Positions 11,793 to 23,765 are shown, counted from the first letter of the stretch. The stretch is 64,000 nt of DNA from Amphiura filiformis (GCF_039555335.1 NC_092646.1:27147780-27211779), one strand, 5' to 3'. Numbers and translations are program-made. Notes: generated by a model not told the origin, from the sequence alone.

Positions 11793-12530
11793 TAAATTGC
11801 CTCTTCCAAGTTCTAGAGTGTATTATTTTATGTCATTTTCTCTATTTTATATTGACATCTCTATGCAAGTATCTTTTATGATATTTTATGCCATTGGATG
11901 TAAATTTGATTTTAAATATATAGCCTATATAACTTTGATTACAATGTATTCATTGTCTGAATATCATTTCATGTATTACTAATATGGTATTAAATATAAT
12001 ACTAGCTAATACAGTAGGCCTATATCTTTGTAAGTTACAATGTACTATATCATATACAGATATACCATAAAGGTTAGCCTAATGGTGCTATGGGCTCCCT
12101 TGAAATAAGTGAAATTTTAGGCATAACCTAGAAGTGTCCTCCTGTAAAATTCCCACCAGCAAATAAGGGCACAAAACCTTTATTCTTCTTGGGATTTCAG
12201 AGGAGAAAGCTCTGTATTTGCACATAAATTTTACCCCAAGGCAAAGGAGCCCAATTGTGCCATTTGCGAATCTTTACGATATTGCAATGTATTTTGGTGT
12301 ACTTCAATTGTTATGTAATCCCTGTGCTTTTGTTTGTTTTATTTCTTTATAATCAATTTAAAACATAATTAATCATCTGTTCTTCCTTGAGGCTTTATGG
12401 AAGAACAGATCAAAGATCCATTGAATGAGTAACCCAGCTTAAAGCCATAATGTTTTATCTTTTTAAATTAATTTGTTTTGTTTTTTTCTCAAAATGTTTT
12501 GCAATGCTCCACAAATTAAGCCATGGCATA
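11793..12530. other. Intergenic, no gene seen
   Basis: AT-rich sequence. Two short overlapping open frames at 11696-11982 are leucine/isoleucine-rich translations of AT-rich DNA without recognisable domains. No feature is supported. Confidence 0.4.
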
Positions 12531-12803
12531 TGTGTACATCCATATCAAAAGGAAGCACTTGTCGGCTGCTACATGTGTCTTGTTTTACATGATAACTAGA
12601 AATAAATACCAGACTCATCTCAAGTGGGGTCACTTCAAATCATCCCCAAGTTACATGGTTTAGGAATACAGAGAATATTCCTAAACAATGTGACTTGGAG
12701 ATAATTTGAAGTTATACTTGAGATGAGTCTGGTATTTATTCCTATGTAAAAAGAGACACATGTAGTAGCCGACAAGTGCATCCTTTTGATATGGATGTAC
12801 ACA
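12531..12803. repeat. Long inverted repeat (hairpin), arms about 130 bp
   Basis: The left arm starts tgtgtacatccatatcaaaa and the right arm ends ttttgatatggatgtacaca. The arms correspond along nearly their whole length, including gacaagtgc / gcacttgtc and ataccagactcatctcaagt / acttgagatgagtctggtat. They meet around the ggaatacagagaatattcc centre. The transcribed form would be a long double-stranded hairpin. This is probably a fold-back transposon; no second copy is seen in the window. Confidence 0.9.
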
Positions 12804-13568
12804 TTTGCTGAAATTATGTCAGTTTTTTTCTTTAAAATTCTAATTTTTACACAATTGTTATGTAATGGTAATCTAACATACCGTGAAAAAATCAAGACTT
12901 TAGATGCTGCAGTTGTGACAAAATCTGAGATTTGAATAAAACGGCAGAGTGTGTCATTTAATCACTATGATTGAAATATTACTAGTCTAAAATGTACGAG
13001 ATACCAATAACACTGTACATATACGGCATGTGACAAGGGTGAAAACAAGTCGGAAACGGGAGCCGTTTATCCCCCAGAAACCCTGAAATGGCCCCTGGTT
13101 CCATCTAAATATAAGCTGACCAGGGGACACTTTTCTTCAGAAACTGGCCCCTGGTCACTACACCCAAAAATTAAATTCCATAGCCATTAATACATGAACT
13201 TATCCAGAACAAAATATTGGCCCCTTGTTGATTAGAAGTGGCCCCTGGTTCCATGTTGAATGAAGTGAACCAGGGGCCATTTTGTACAAAAGGGAGCCCC
13301 TGGTTCATCATTTCTTATTTTCACCCTTGGCATGTGACCAGGTCAAAATGCATCAAAAGGACCAAATTCAGTCACACATTGGTGACATTTGGTATTAAAT
13401 AGCGATTTCTTTGTTTTGTCTAATCTGTTCAAGTCAAACCTGTAAGGGGACAAATCTGACAGTATTAAGTAACATTTTATGGAAAAGAAAATACATCTAT
13501 TTTTTTTTACAGAAAATGTTACAACGTGGCTTTAAGCAGCAAAGATAGTAAACAGAGTTATTATAGTT
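12804..13568. other. Intergenic with repeated 'cccctggtt' words
   Basis: Between 13060 and 13330 the words gcccctggttccat, accaggggcc and tggcccctggtc recur several times in both orientations. This forms a compact inverted-repeat cluster, and a related version (ctcctggtcc) lies at 22010-22150. No coding signal. Confidence 0.5.
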
Positions 13569-13748
13569 CAGGGGTTCTCAATTAGAAATGTTCAAGGGCC
13601 ATTGAAGGGCAAAACAAGTTGCTTGCTTGAGGGCCAAATGCACTTGAATTTCTTATGTTTTCCTTTATATTTTAGACCAATTCAAGGGCCAAACACAATT
13701 AGCTGGCGGGCCGGATTTGGCCCGCGGGCCGCCGATTGAGAACCCCTG
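13569..13748. mobile_element. hAT-type MITE, 180 bp, with perfect 8-bp TSD
   Basis: The ends are caggggttctcaatt and attgagaacccctg, typical hAT termini (CAGGGGTTCTCAA class). The flanking 8 bp, ttatagtt at 13561-13568 and at 13749-13756, are identical, as expected of hAT insertion. The interior holds gggcc-rich words (gggccaaa, gcgggccgccg) and has no transposase, so the element is non-autonomous. Confidence 0.93.
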
Positions 13749-13756
13749 TTATAGTT

Positions 13757-14479
13757 ATTATTGATATTATTTTACAATATTTGGAAAAGAATAACAAAAT
13801 TAAAATATTGATCAAAATCATGCATTTGCTTTCAAGAAGAAATAATCTGATCAGTGACAAAACAGAAAAGAGAAGGGGTTTTCTTGTCAAAGAATCTAAT
13901 TTTCAGATTATTATCATTTAATACTTTCTGAAATTAAATTTTAAGACCTTCACAATAAATAAAACAAATCAGAAAATGTACAATTTGTCATTATGAAGTT
14001 TCTTGTAATCTGTGCATATTTAATTTACAATATGATATCACCCTCAATCATTTGTATTCTTATTTACAAAATAATTTAATCATGGTTTTGTTTTTCCATT
14101 CCTGTTTTCCCCTTTCAATAAGAACCAAATAGAATTGATTCAAACACTATGGTAAACCTGCCATATTGGCTTGTTGCTCATGGAGGAAAAAAGGTCCAAT
14201 TTCTCGAAGCTTGGCTAGTGGTACTGGTTAGGCTTCCTAAGCCACCAGGTTAGCCCTACCAAGTGGATCCATTACTGATTTATCTTTCTAGGCGATGTAC
14301 GATGTGAAATTGTAAGCACTGGTATGAAAGGACTTATAATTGGTCTTAAGCCTGGTGGCTTAGGAGGCCTGACCACTAGCCATGCTTTGAGAAACTGGCC
14401 CATAGTGAACATCCTGTGTTAATTAGCTCAAGCCAAAAATAGAACAATAATTGGCATCTTTAAGCTTGAGTGTTTTCAA
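13757..14479. other. Intergenic with a small inverted pair
   Basis: AT-rich. An inverted pair at about 14205-14400 repeats aagcttggctagtggtac and ctaagccacc in opposite orientations, the outline of another small fold-back element. No gene. Confidence 0.45.
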
Positions 14480-14854
14480 GACCCAGTCCACACTAGTATA
14501 TTTTCGTTATTGTGTCGTAATTATCTAATTATGATAAATGTATCATGAGAGTGTACAAGGTAAGCACCTCGTCATTGTGTCGTAATAAATTCTGGTTATG
14601 CACACGCTATACGGCAATTATGAAGTCCATTGAGTAAACATAAATGCGTACACACAGGTCATTTTTATCTACAATAACGACACGATCATGCTACAAACCG
14701 GCACAATGATGGAAATTTTCATCATTCGCAAATGAAGGCATGACATGTTCATTGTATGCAGACGACATTGAGCAGACACACTATACAAATATTATAGTAC
14801 GATTATGTCACGAACATAATCGACGGGGAAAAACACACTTGTGTGGACCGGGTC
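14480..14854. repeat. Fold-back MITE, family F, copy 1 (375 bp)
   Basis: The left end is gacccagtccacactagtat and the right end gtgtggaccgggtct is its inverse. Internal words gtgtcgtaat, acgacacgat and atgataaatg alternate in both orientations. The same element lies at 39889-40260. Confidence 0.88.
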
Positions 14855-15015
14855 TATGGTTTCTGCATGCAGCACTTATCACACATATTTGGCACTACAG
14901 AATGGTGAAACCACTGACACACTTTGAATCAAAGTTTGCCAGGCGGTAGTATAGGCGCACAGCAAAATATTCAAGAGGTACACTATTTACCCTCCCTGGG
15001 TGACACACAGACACG

Positions 15016-15168
15016 GCAGAGTTGCAGAATGGTCGACTGCAGATCTGTCGGATAACGCTTTTTTAATGGGAAATGAACTTTGCTGCTTGGATGATGTCAC
15101 AATAAGGTTAGCATTTATTCCGTATTGAAAAGCGTGTTCCGACAGATCTGCACTCGACCAGCCTTGTT
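15016..15168. repeat. Dispersed fold-back repeat, family E, copy 2
   Basis: It begins cagaatggtcgactgcagat and ends acagatctgcactcgacca, inverse-like termini. It shares aaatgaactttgctgcttgg, ggatgatgtcac and aaaagcgtgttccgac with 11690-11792. Confidence 0.8.
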
Positions 15169-15191
15169 GATACTCTTTGATACTACCCTGA

Positions 15192-15460
15192 GAAGATATC
15201 TTACCCTTCCCAGAATCCTTTGCAACATGATACATCACCTCATTTCATCAAATGGCACTACCAATACTTTGTACAGGTTCCTGTTGTTTCCATTTTGAGA
15301 AAAGACTGGTTAAACATGGATGGATACAAGTAGTCAAGAAATACACATATATTGCCAGATCTGGATGTGCTCTGTTCCTGCTACATTTCATCACAATCAA
15401 CCCAAATCAGTACAGGAAATTAAAATGAGAAATGCATTATGGGAAGTGTAAGATATCTTC
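15192..15460. repeat. Fold-back MITE, family G, copy 1
   Basis: Left end gaagatatcttacccttccc, right end gggaagtgtaagatatcttc. A second copy lies at 42006-42283 with the same internal tttgcaacatgatacatcac. Confidence 0.88.
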
Positions 15461-16635
15461 ATTGTTAAAACCCAAGATGAAGTGCTGTGAATGTGACAAT
15501 TTTGTGCGACCATTCATTTTTGTTGGTGCTGTAAAATATTAGAAAAACATTTCAACTTCCAACTTCTAACATGTTTGATTGTTATGACATGTTCGTGATA
15601 TGCTCACTCCCTTTAAATAATAATAAAAAAAAGTTCCCCCTAAAATGCCTCCATATAAATATTGATATGTAAATATTAAGTCTATTTATTACAAAATGGT
15701 CCACATTTACATTCTGAGTGACACTATGGACCACAATGGCATCATCCCAATGGCGTAGTTCAATAACCTCAATTACACAATCATAGTGCAAAATTTGACC
15801 TCAAGTTGCAGAGTACGAGTTTTTGTACCCAAATTGGCAAAGGTCATTCAATGAATATGCAAATGTATTGGGGTTAAAGAACTGTGCCCTGATGAATGCT
15901 CATGTTGTGGACCCTAGTGTGAAGAGGTTGTCACATAAGGACATTTTAATACCAGTTTTAAAGACAAATTCTGGCATATCATGCTGGGAAAATAGGATTT
16001 CACCACATCAAAATCATAAATGAATTACTGCCCACTCCAAACTGCTTGTGGGCCAGTAACCACTGAACCAATACTAGGCTTGTTTGTACTCATTTTAATG
16101 CATTCTTTATGCTGATTCCAAATATTGTCATTAAAGTTCATGTCTGATATTTTAAATTTAAAAAATAAATAAAAACTTGTCATCTGCAGTTGACACCCAT
16201 AACGTGTGGAAAGAGTTGAACCTTTCATGGACCACCTGATATAACCCGCTGTGTAAACCTTCGTCCAATGACCCATTACACTATTGGAATATCAGTACAA
16301 TCTATTGAATTTAATAAATCAACATAAATTATGGAATGATTTTAACATCAAAACTACTTTTTAAATTCAAATTATATTACAGAGAATATCATTTTAAAAT
16401 TGGTAGTTGATTTACGAGATACTTTCCTTTTACTTGAATTTTACATGTGACATTGAAAATGGCTGTTTATAACAAAATAAAATTACAGCTGCTTCCAGAC
16501 TCCAGTAATCAAGGGCTCAGAACCACAAAGACGTAACTCCAATATAATGACATTAGCAAAGAGGTAATTCCACTGTATGTAGTAACATTGCAGACATGTC
16601 TTTTGACCCCGCTTTTGTCTTTTTTTTTGGGGGGG
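15461..16635. other. Intergenic, no gene seen
   Basis: AT-rich sequence with a G11 run near 16630. Open frames of up to 83 codons on either strand have no recognisable domain and no splice or initiation context. Confidence 0.4.
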
Positions 16636-16639
16636 GGGG

Positions 16640-16822
16640 GCTCTTGTTGATATAAAATGATCATGATTCATCTTGGTAAAAATATGTACATGAGTTTGGA
16701 AAATGTTAGGTTGATTCAAACAATTTTGCCCTTTTTCAGCTTGAGTGGTGTAACAGTTCTTCTGCTAGAATGTTTCAATGAAAAATGGACAAAAGTTTCC
16801 ATGCCACATTATCGTGTGTATT
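16640..16822. repeat. Left arm of 190-bp inverted repeat flanking zinc-finger fragments
   Basis: From ctcttgttgatataaaatga to ccatgccacattatcgtgtg this stretch matches the reverse complement of 19963-20150 with about a dozen differences. The shared core includes cagcttgagtggtgtaacag and caatgaaaaatggacaaaag. The two arms lie 3.1 kb apart and bracket the degenerate zinc-finger pieces. Confidence 0.88.
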
Positions 16823-16912
16823 TACTGGGGTGAAGTAACTAAATCGGACAAAATACCCCTCTTAAAAAGATATTTGGTTATTCAATCGACATCTCACTTT
16901 CCACTGTTACAG

Positions 16913-17241
16913 AACAGAGAGTTCATCCAGGAGAAGAAAGACCATATAAATGTGATATATGTGGTAAATGCTCCAATCATAAGAGCAGTCTCATTAGTCA
17001 TATACGGATACATGATAAGTCATCTCAATACATGAGCATTCATCCAGGAGAAGAAAGACCATATAAATGTGATATATGTGGTAAATGCTCCAATCATAAG
17101 GGCAGTCTCATTAGTCATATACGGATACATGATAAGTCATCTCAACGACGGGTGACTGCTAGTAGTATTAATTACCTACTTTCCGAAAATGATATTTATA
17201 CACCTGTATGCACTTGGGCGAGTTTGGCGTGTCTTCATTAG
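16913..17241 (+). pseudogene. C2H2 zinc-finger fragment, two tandem fingers (117-bp duplication)
   Basis: Two finger units follow one another in frame. Each reads HPGEERPYKCDICGKCSNHK, then x-SLISHIRIH (C-x2-C-x12-H-x3-H), with unit starts at 16921 and 17038. The 117-bp copies differ at very few bases, so the duplication is recent. Upstream, ccactgttacag could be a splice acceptor. Downstream of 17150 the frame runs on to 17241 without further fingers. A third partial copy of the same unit lies at 18868, where a deletion removes the CDIC cysteines. It could be a live exon of a zinc-finger gene, but its isolation and the broken neighbours favour a fragment. Confidence 0.55.
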
Positions 17242-18867
17242 TTAGGCGATACCAAATAATTATAGGGGTAATTTGACTGACGGGATTGTTAGAGGCAACA
17301 TAGTCCTGCCTTTTATTTTAGCATTACTTAATTACTTTCTGAAGATGATATTATACACCTGTAGGCATATAGGCGAGTTTGGTGGAAGCTCGTTCGTCAG
17401 GGTGACAGTCAACTCGACATCGGTGCCGTCCTTGCGAGAGAGAATTTTGGTCACCTGTACAGGAATGATAACCAATAGTAGGAATGATACTTTTCCTTTC
17501 AATTACGCAAACAGCTAGGAAATGTGTGTCCAAGTACTTTAACAGCACCCTGAACATGAATTAACTTCTTCAGCTTGAATGTTATAAAATATACAAGGTG
17601 AAAGAAAGATGGGTACATAGTATTTCATGAGCCAGTACGGTGAGTGAGAACAATCCATCTAGAGATCCACTTGATGGATATAAAGTTGTGCGTTACAAGT
17701 CCCTGCATTTATTAATTACATTTCTACCACTACACAAATTAAAGACAGTTAATATCATATCACTCATACAGCATGCTTATTATATAATATGAGCTTTTTA
17801 GCCTGGCTTGAACATTTGGTTTGAGCCTGGTCCCATCAGGACCCAAGTGCATCTCTGCATGGAGCGACAGTTTCAACAAACAAACATAGAGATGCTTTCA
17901 CAAAGCAAATCCATAACAAGTGTGTCGTCGTATTGAAAAGGTCGTTCAGCTTTCGCCAGGTGTGACAACATACTTCACTGATTTTTTAAAAATCACCAAA
18001 TTTTCCTATGACACAATTCATCTTTCCAATACGTTATCCACAATTAAATCGGCAAAGACTACACTTGGTTTCAGAGAAGAATGGCAATCCCTTGCTCAGA
18101 TTGATGCAAGCACCATGTGACATCCGTAGAGCTTTGTATTCCCTTCAAGCACACCAATCTGCGCCGACCTAAGTAATCTTCAGCCAATCAGGTTATCGGA
18201 AATTATAAAACATACACATTCCTTCCTTAAGAATCACGCAAGCACCGAACAAGCAGACATGTTTTTAATGTTTTAATGTCAAAATTCAGTGCATAATACG
18301 GCCCACAAATATCGTTGAAATTCACTACTTTCATTTCATTTCCGACCAAATGTGTTTCTAGTTTTAATGAGCACGACAGTCAATGTTTATGGTATTGAAA
18401 TAAAAAGTTTGGATTATTATTGGTATAAATCTAAATTTCTTGTTTGAAAACAGTCAAAATATCCATTTTTGTGTAAAAAATATGCCATATATAAAACATT
18501 GTATCTATAAATTTATATGACTGTAAAATAAAATTTAGAAACACAAACTGGCCTGGTAGTCTCATACCTAAACAGAACAACCTGTGTTTTGTATCAATCC
18601 CAAGCGGGATGACGTCACCACGAGGAACTAAATGGACGCGACTATTCGGCAAACTAGCGTTGCATGATGGGTAATTTCTGGTTCGGTGAACATGAACAAG
18701 ACTGCACAGTGTCAACGGCGATCGGCCCTCGTGCCATGCGTGAGCAGCAAAAATCACCGCGTTGAGGCGCGATAACAGCTGCGTGGCAAGCTGCGCCCTG
18801 CGCGTAGTGTCCGACGCATGAACACACAGATCATTTGTACCTACAAGATGGCGAAAGGCTGACGGCC
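17242..18867. other. DNA between zinc-finger fragments, no gene seen
   Basis: A second similar word pair, ttacctactttccgaaaatgat at 17174 and ttactttctgaagatgatat at 17333, suggests an internal duplication. GC content rises around 18640-18860 and includes a translatable ATGGCGAAAGG at 18848, which could mark a first exon or promoter, but no coding continuation can be supported. Confidence 0.35.
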
Positions 18868-19277
18868 TCTATACGGATACATGATAAGTCATCTCAACAC
18901 ATGAGCGTTCATCCAGGAGAAGAAAGACCATATATGTGGTAAAGCCTTAAGATGACAGAGCAAACTCAAGTCACATATACTTGTGCATGAAGGTATCAAA
19001 CCATTTACCAATGTAAATATAGTCAGAAGGCATTGACAACGAAAAGTAGTCTGAAGCATCACATAGTAAGCATTCATACAAAGGATACACCTTTTAAGTG
19101 TGATACATGTGACAAAGGAATCAATCTCAAGGCACATAAACTAATACATGAAGACATCAAAAATGGTCCGTCAACACACATTAGATATACAGCAGAGAGG
19201 TTATTTTAGTGTGGCACATGTGGGAAAGCCTATATACACAAATCTAGTGTAAATAGACATCAAAGCATTCACTCAAA
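18868..19277 (+). pseudogene. Degenerate C2H2 zinc-finger pieces
   Basis: The region starts with the same cggatacatgataagtcatc word as the fragment at 16913-17241, but the finger is cut short (acc atatatgtggtaaagcc). Next, a finger like that at 19495 carries an extra tt, so its frame is lost, and its second Cys has become Ser (KYSQK). SSLKHHIVSIHTKDTPFKCD is readable. The next finger lacks its middle, and a stop follows (ttttagtgtggc). These are disabled copies of the 19495-19864 segment. Confidence 0.7.
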
Positions 19278-19494
19278 ACAGTAGTCTACATATTTTGTTT
19301 TGCCACTTGCCAAACTGTGGGTACTTGGGTACTCTTTTACTTTAATGAGAAACGAACTTTGTCAGATTTCGTGTTCTGGAAAGGGGTATAGGAAATCTGA
19401 ACTCTCCAAGTCGAACCTTTTGGTGAGCCTTAACATGGTATGGCGATTTATTATATTTACCAAAATGACTTGTTACAAAACATACATTTGTATC

Positions 19495-19864
19495 GTCGCA
19501 CCATACCAATGTAAATATTGTCAGAAGACATTGACAACGAAAGTAGTCTGAAGCATCACATAGTAAGCATTCATACAAAGGATACACCATATAAGTGTGA
19601 TACATGCGACAAACGGTTCAAACACAAGACCTATCTGAATATACATGTACGCCGCATACATGAAGACATCAGACCATACCAATGTATCCAATGTGTGAAA
19701 ACTTTCAGAGATGATCAAGATCTGACAAGACGCATGAGAAATCATAGAGGGGAACAACCTTTTAAGTTTGATACCTGTGACAAAAGGTTCAATCTTAGCG
19801 GCAATCTCAATGCACATAAACAGACACATGAAGACATCAAAAAGGAATCTGATGAAATTATTTA
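19495..19864 (+). pseudogene. C2H2 zinc-finger fragment with frameshift and lost ligands
   Basis: The piece starts PYQCKYCQKTLTTK, then loses one A (aacgaaagtag versus aacgaaaagtag in the copy near 19040) and continues in the next frame as SSLKHHIVSIHTKDTPYKCD. One complete finger follows (CDTC...HVRRIH). The next has Arg in place of its first zinc-binding His (LTRRMRNH). The last has Phe in place of its first Cys (FKFDTC). The frame then stops at 19864. The frameshift and two ligand losses make a working protein unlikely. It is a tandem duplicate of the piece at 18990-19150. Confidence 0.75.
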
Positions 19865-19962
19865 AATTCTACCATAATTAGGCTATAAACTGGATGGAAG
19901 TTTGATTCACAACAGGTTTTGTCCATGCATATTAACTAACAATGACTGTGTCAAGTTTTAAG

Positions 19963-20150
19963 CTTACTCACAGGCACACGATAATGTGGCATGGAAACTT
20001 TTGTCCATTTTTCATTGAAATACTCTAGCCGAAGAACTGTTACACCACTCAAGCTGAAAAAGGGCAAAATTGTTTGAATCGACCTAAAGTTTTCCAAACT
20101 TATGTTCATATCTTTACCAAGATGAATCATGATCATTTTACATCAACAAG
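19963..20150. repeat. Right arm of 190-bp inverted repeat
   Basis: This is the reverse complement of 16640-16822, reading cacacgataatgtggcatgg to catcaacaagagcccc. It lies just beyond the last zinc-finger fragment. Confidence 0.88.
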
Positions 20151-20392
20151 AGCCCCAGTCATGGTGGGCAAAAGTCTTCTATCCGTTTTTACAGCTTGAG
20201 ACCAGTAGAATCACTTGAGTCTCATCCATTCAGTGGGATTCAAGTCACTGAAAATCACTTTTCAAACACTTAGACTTGTGACAATAAATCCCCAAACAGC
20301 TCCTTATTTACACCCAGGTGGAATGAGGTAAACTAGAAAAAAAGGTACTGACCATCTATGCCATCTATCTATGCTCTATCTATGCTCTAAAC

Positions 20393-20548
20393 GGGCTATT
20401 CCAGTTGAAATCCATACACCCCCAATGGAAGACATGACCTTACTCTCCCACACAGGGGAGTACAAATATTAAATGGATTCACCCACTTAGGTAACCTGAT
20501 TTGAAATTCACACTCCCTGTGTGGGAGATTAAGATCATGTCTCTCATG
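20393..20548. repeat. Fold-back MITE, family C copy
   Basis: It begins gggctattccagttgaaatc, then catacacccccaatggaaga and atgaccttactctcccacac. It contains the inverse half gtgtgggagattaagatcat, but the far end is replaced by unrelated sequence, so the copy is truncated on the right. Confidence 0.85.
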
Positions 20549-21445
20549 AGTACAAAGAATCATTATTACACACACATGAACCAACAAATTAACAGTTATT
20601 TTTACAAAAATTACATCCATTTAATACCAGCTACAACAAATCAGTGAAATTACTTCCAAATTGCACAATTTGAATTTATATAACAAAATGGTCACAGAAT
20701 CTGTACACATTTTTTAAGAAATCAAGGACATTCAATTAAAATCTCTCCATGGTAAAGGAGACGTAAGCAGTCCTCTTAAGGCAAGATAACCTTTGTGGTA
20801 CATGATCACATAATTTCGGTAGCTTGATTTATCAAATTGTTTAGTTTTACAAATTATTTTAGTTGTGGTTAGCCTGTGAGTTCAATCATGTTATTCCGAC
20901 TATAAAAGTATACAAAATATCCTGTTCCTGATCTGAACATCAAGACACAAAGCTTTTGACATATGCCTCCAAATATTTAAACAAGATTGACACAAATATC
21001 ATTCCAAAATTATGAGATTAAAATTCAAATACTACCAAAAATATTAGGGAAATACAGGTTGTATCAAAATGATTGATACCCATCAGTTTTCATATTTATT
21101 ATGGAGCCTGCTTCTTCCATACGCATCATTATATCATCTCGAAGTTGCCATAGTACTTTTATAACTTTACCTGGTCCAATTATCTCTAACCAGAATCGGC
21201 TGAGCTTCAAACGGGAGGTTAACAACTATCTTGACGCCAACCCATCAGCGCTATCATACCGATAGCAGCTGTTAATGCCTTGCATAGTTTAGACATAATA
21301 AAAAAAAATAAAAAAAAATAACACAACGTGCATTTTGACATGTCAGTATTTTGTCCATCATCATTGAAAACTGTTGGGTACCAATTATTTTAATATAGTA
21401 AAGTAATTATGAAGTTTCAGTCTTTCTGTGCAATGTGATAATTCA
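20549..21445. other. Intergenic, no gene seen
   Basis: AT-rich, with an A-rich tract near 21300. Nothing recognisable. Confidence 0.35.
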
Positions 21446-21802
21446 CTTAAGGGGGTTCTACACCCTGGCCAATTTTTTTGCCTATTTTTTTTGCATTTTT
21501 TCTCAAAAATTATAGCACATTGGTGACAAGTAAGATATGTATATTATAGGGGCAAGGACTACAACTACTGTACTGAAAATTCAGCAACTCAAAGCAAGTA
21601 GTTATTGATTTGTTGATCAAATATTGGTTTTCCCTCATTTTTGACTGTAACTCCAAAACTGTTGTCTGTGCTGAAATAAAATTTCCAGTGCAGTAGTTGT
21701 AGTCCTTGCCCTTATAATATACATATCTTACTTGTCCCCAATGTGCTATAATTTTTGAGAAAAATAGGCACAAAATTGGGCAGGGGTGTAGTACCCCCTT
21801 AA
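21446..21802. mobile_element. Fold-back element, family H, copy 1 (357 bp)
   Basis: Left end cttaagggggttctacaccc, right end gggtgtagtacccccttaa. The inverted arms are about 150 bp, including aaggactacaactactg and its inverse cagtagttgtagtccttgc. An almost identical copy sits in an ABCD3 intron at 32046-32404. No coding content. Confidence 0.92.
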
Positions 21803-22574
21803 TTCAGCAAGGTGCGATTCATGTCAGAAATGGCCAAAAAAAAAAGCAAAATTTAGAATAACATATTTTGCTTTCAATCACAGTACATGTACCTTGAAAT
21901 AATTGCGCATTCAATACTACATTTACAGTCATTTACATAATAATAATTGCCCCTTTATCTTGCAGTATGCTCCTTTTTTGAAGTGTGACAATCAGGCCTT
22001 ATATTAAGCATGCCTGGACCAGGAGCTAAAATGAGCTCCTGGTCCCAAAGATGGCTCCTGGTCCTATAGTTTGTAGTGTAAAATATTGGATCACCAGGAG
22101 CCAAAACTGGGTAACCATGGGGTAAAAAAAGCCTGGGTGCCTGGTTAATATAAGCCTTGGTGACAATGCTTTTCTTTTTCGTGGTAGTGCACTTTGCAAT
22201 TTCATAATCTTTTTAAATAATAATAATAATAATAATAAAAATATTAATCACATTGCCCAAAAATATATGCACCATTTGATATCATGCTTCAATAGTTCGT
22301 TGGTCTCCATTTGCATAAATAAAATTATTCACCCTTATGTATTACCCCAGTCTTATCTACTTTAAGATTTAATGTTAGTCAAAATTAATGACCCCATTGC
22401 TGTGCTGGAGACTACATCAAGAGAATCAATTCTAGAATTACTCACAGTCACCCTATAATTTACAATTCACCATTAATTTACCAGATTGTAAAGAAGACTA
22501 CAATGTATTATAGCCCATTCTTATGGTCAGGATATGACCTTGGAAACTTAAATATTTCTGGTAAATAAAATAAT
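21803..22574. other. Intergenic, no gene seen
   Basis: The stretch contains a ctcctggtcc inverted cluster (22010-22150), related to 13060-13330, and an (ata)n microsatellite at about 22215. No gene. Confidence 0.45.
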
Positions 22575-22752
22575 GTATACCATTTTTCACCCTCATGTGG
22601 CAGTGATGTCAGTGCGAGCTTCAAATCGCTAGTGTTTGCTCAAAGCTCTGGCGTACACAAGCACCCGCTTAATGATGCCGCATGGATGCACGCGTGAAAT
22701 GGCTACTTCCGTGCCTTGACGTAACTGCCACATCAGGGTGGAAAATGGTATA
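22575..22752. repeat. Fold-back MITE, family I, copy 1
   Basis: Left end taccatttttcaccctcatg, right end catcagggtggaaaatggta. GC-rich core words include gcgtgaaatgg and ctctggcgtacacaagc. A diverged relative is at 36695-36870 (ctattttt catc ... gaaaaatag). Confidence 0.82.
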
Positions 22753-22917
22753 GTTCAATGCAGTCCAGCTACATTTTTTTTGTCTTTAGCCAACCTCTAT
22801 TATGGGGTGTGTTTCACAAACATTTATGACACATCGCAATTCTCCAAATAGATCGTAAGTTACGCTGTATTGTAACTATTCACTTATTAGGAGATTTATG
22901 ACTGATACACATTGTAT

Positions 22918-23298
22918 GTACCGTATATCCTCTAGTAAATGCCCCTCCTCAAACAAATGCCCCTCAAGTTTTTTTGACTAATTGAATCAAATAACTGCTC
23001 CCCTAACTCCCTCTGAAACAAACAATTTTCATGCTATCTTGTGTAGTAAGCTTACCACAGTCCACACATGCACAAGATCAGTAATGGTGTTGGTATTGGT
23101 GAAAATTACCTCGTAAACTTGAAAGTGAACCGGAGGTCATTGATCCTAAGTTCATACTTTGTCATTCCCGCATGATTTTTAAGCTTACCTAACAATTTTT
23201 CAGGGAATTATTGTTGTAAAAATGACCTCTAATAAACACCCCACCCCTTTTAAAAATCTTCACACCCCAGGGGCATTTATGATAAGATATACGGTACT
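22918..23298. repeat. Fold-back MITE, family J, copy 1
   Basis: Left end gtaccgtatatcctctagta with aaatgcccct, right end aggggcatttatgataagat then atacggtac. A relative at 46540-46858 has the same 'cgtttatt / aataaacgcccc' plan. Confidence 0.8.
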
Positions 23299-23765
23299 AA
23301 TAAGAGAATAAGGGATACATCCTAACGTTACAATGAGTAACATTACCATGTATTTGTAATACAAACTTTATCAAAATGATTGATGTGAAATTTAAAATGA
23401 TCTGATAATCTGAAGCCAATAGATAGGTTGTCGCATCTGGAAGTTGTTGTCATTCACATGAAGATTGACATATTCATAGTTTTACTCACATGACACAAGT
23501 TGAACAGCTTCACTGCCAAAAAATGTATTGCACAGGTGATCTTGATCAATATCTCACTAAAATCATTAACTTCTGAATGGAATGTGTTATCATCATGACC
23601 TCAAATTCTTAGAGAAGATAAAACTACCATAATTTCAAATACTTAACAAAATTGGGCCTAAATATCATAGTGAAAAAATTTCTGCAAAAATTAACAGTCG
23701 TCCTCTCCAATCATTTTGATACAGTTTGTATAACAATGAGTATTAAAAGAGTAACTTTACGACGC

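Noticed and set aside
18431..18757. 108-codon minus-strand frame
   Set aside because: No recognisable motif; falls in a GC-elevated stretch. Could be chance.
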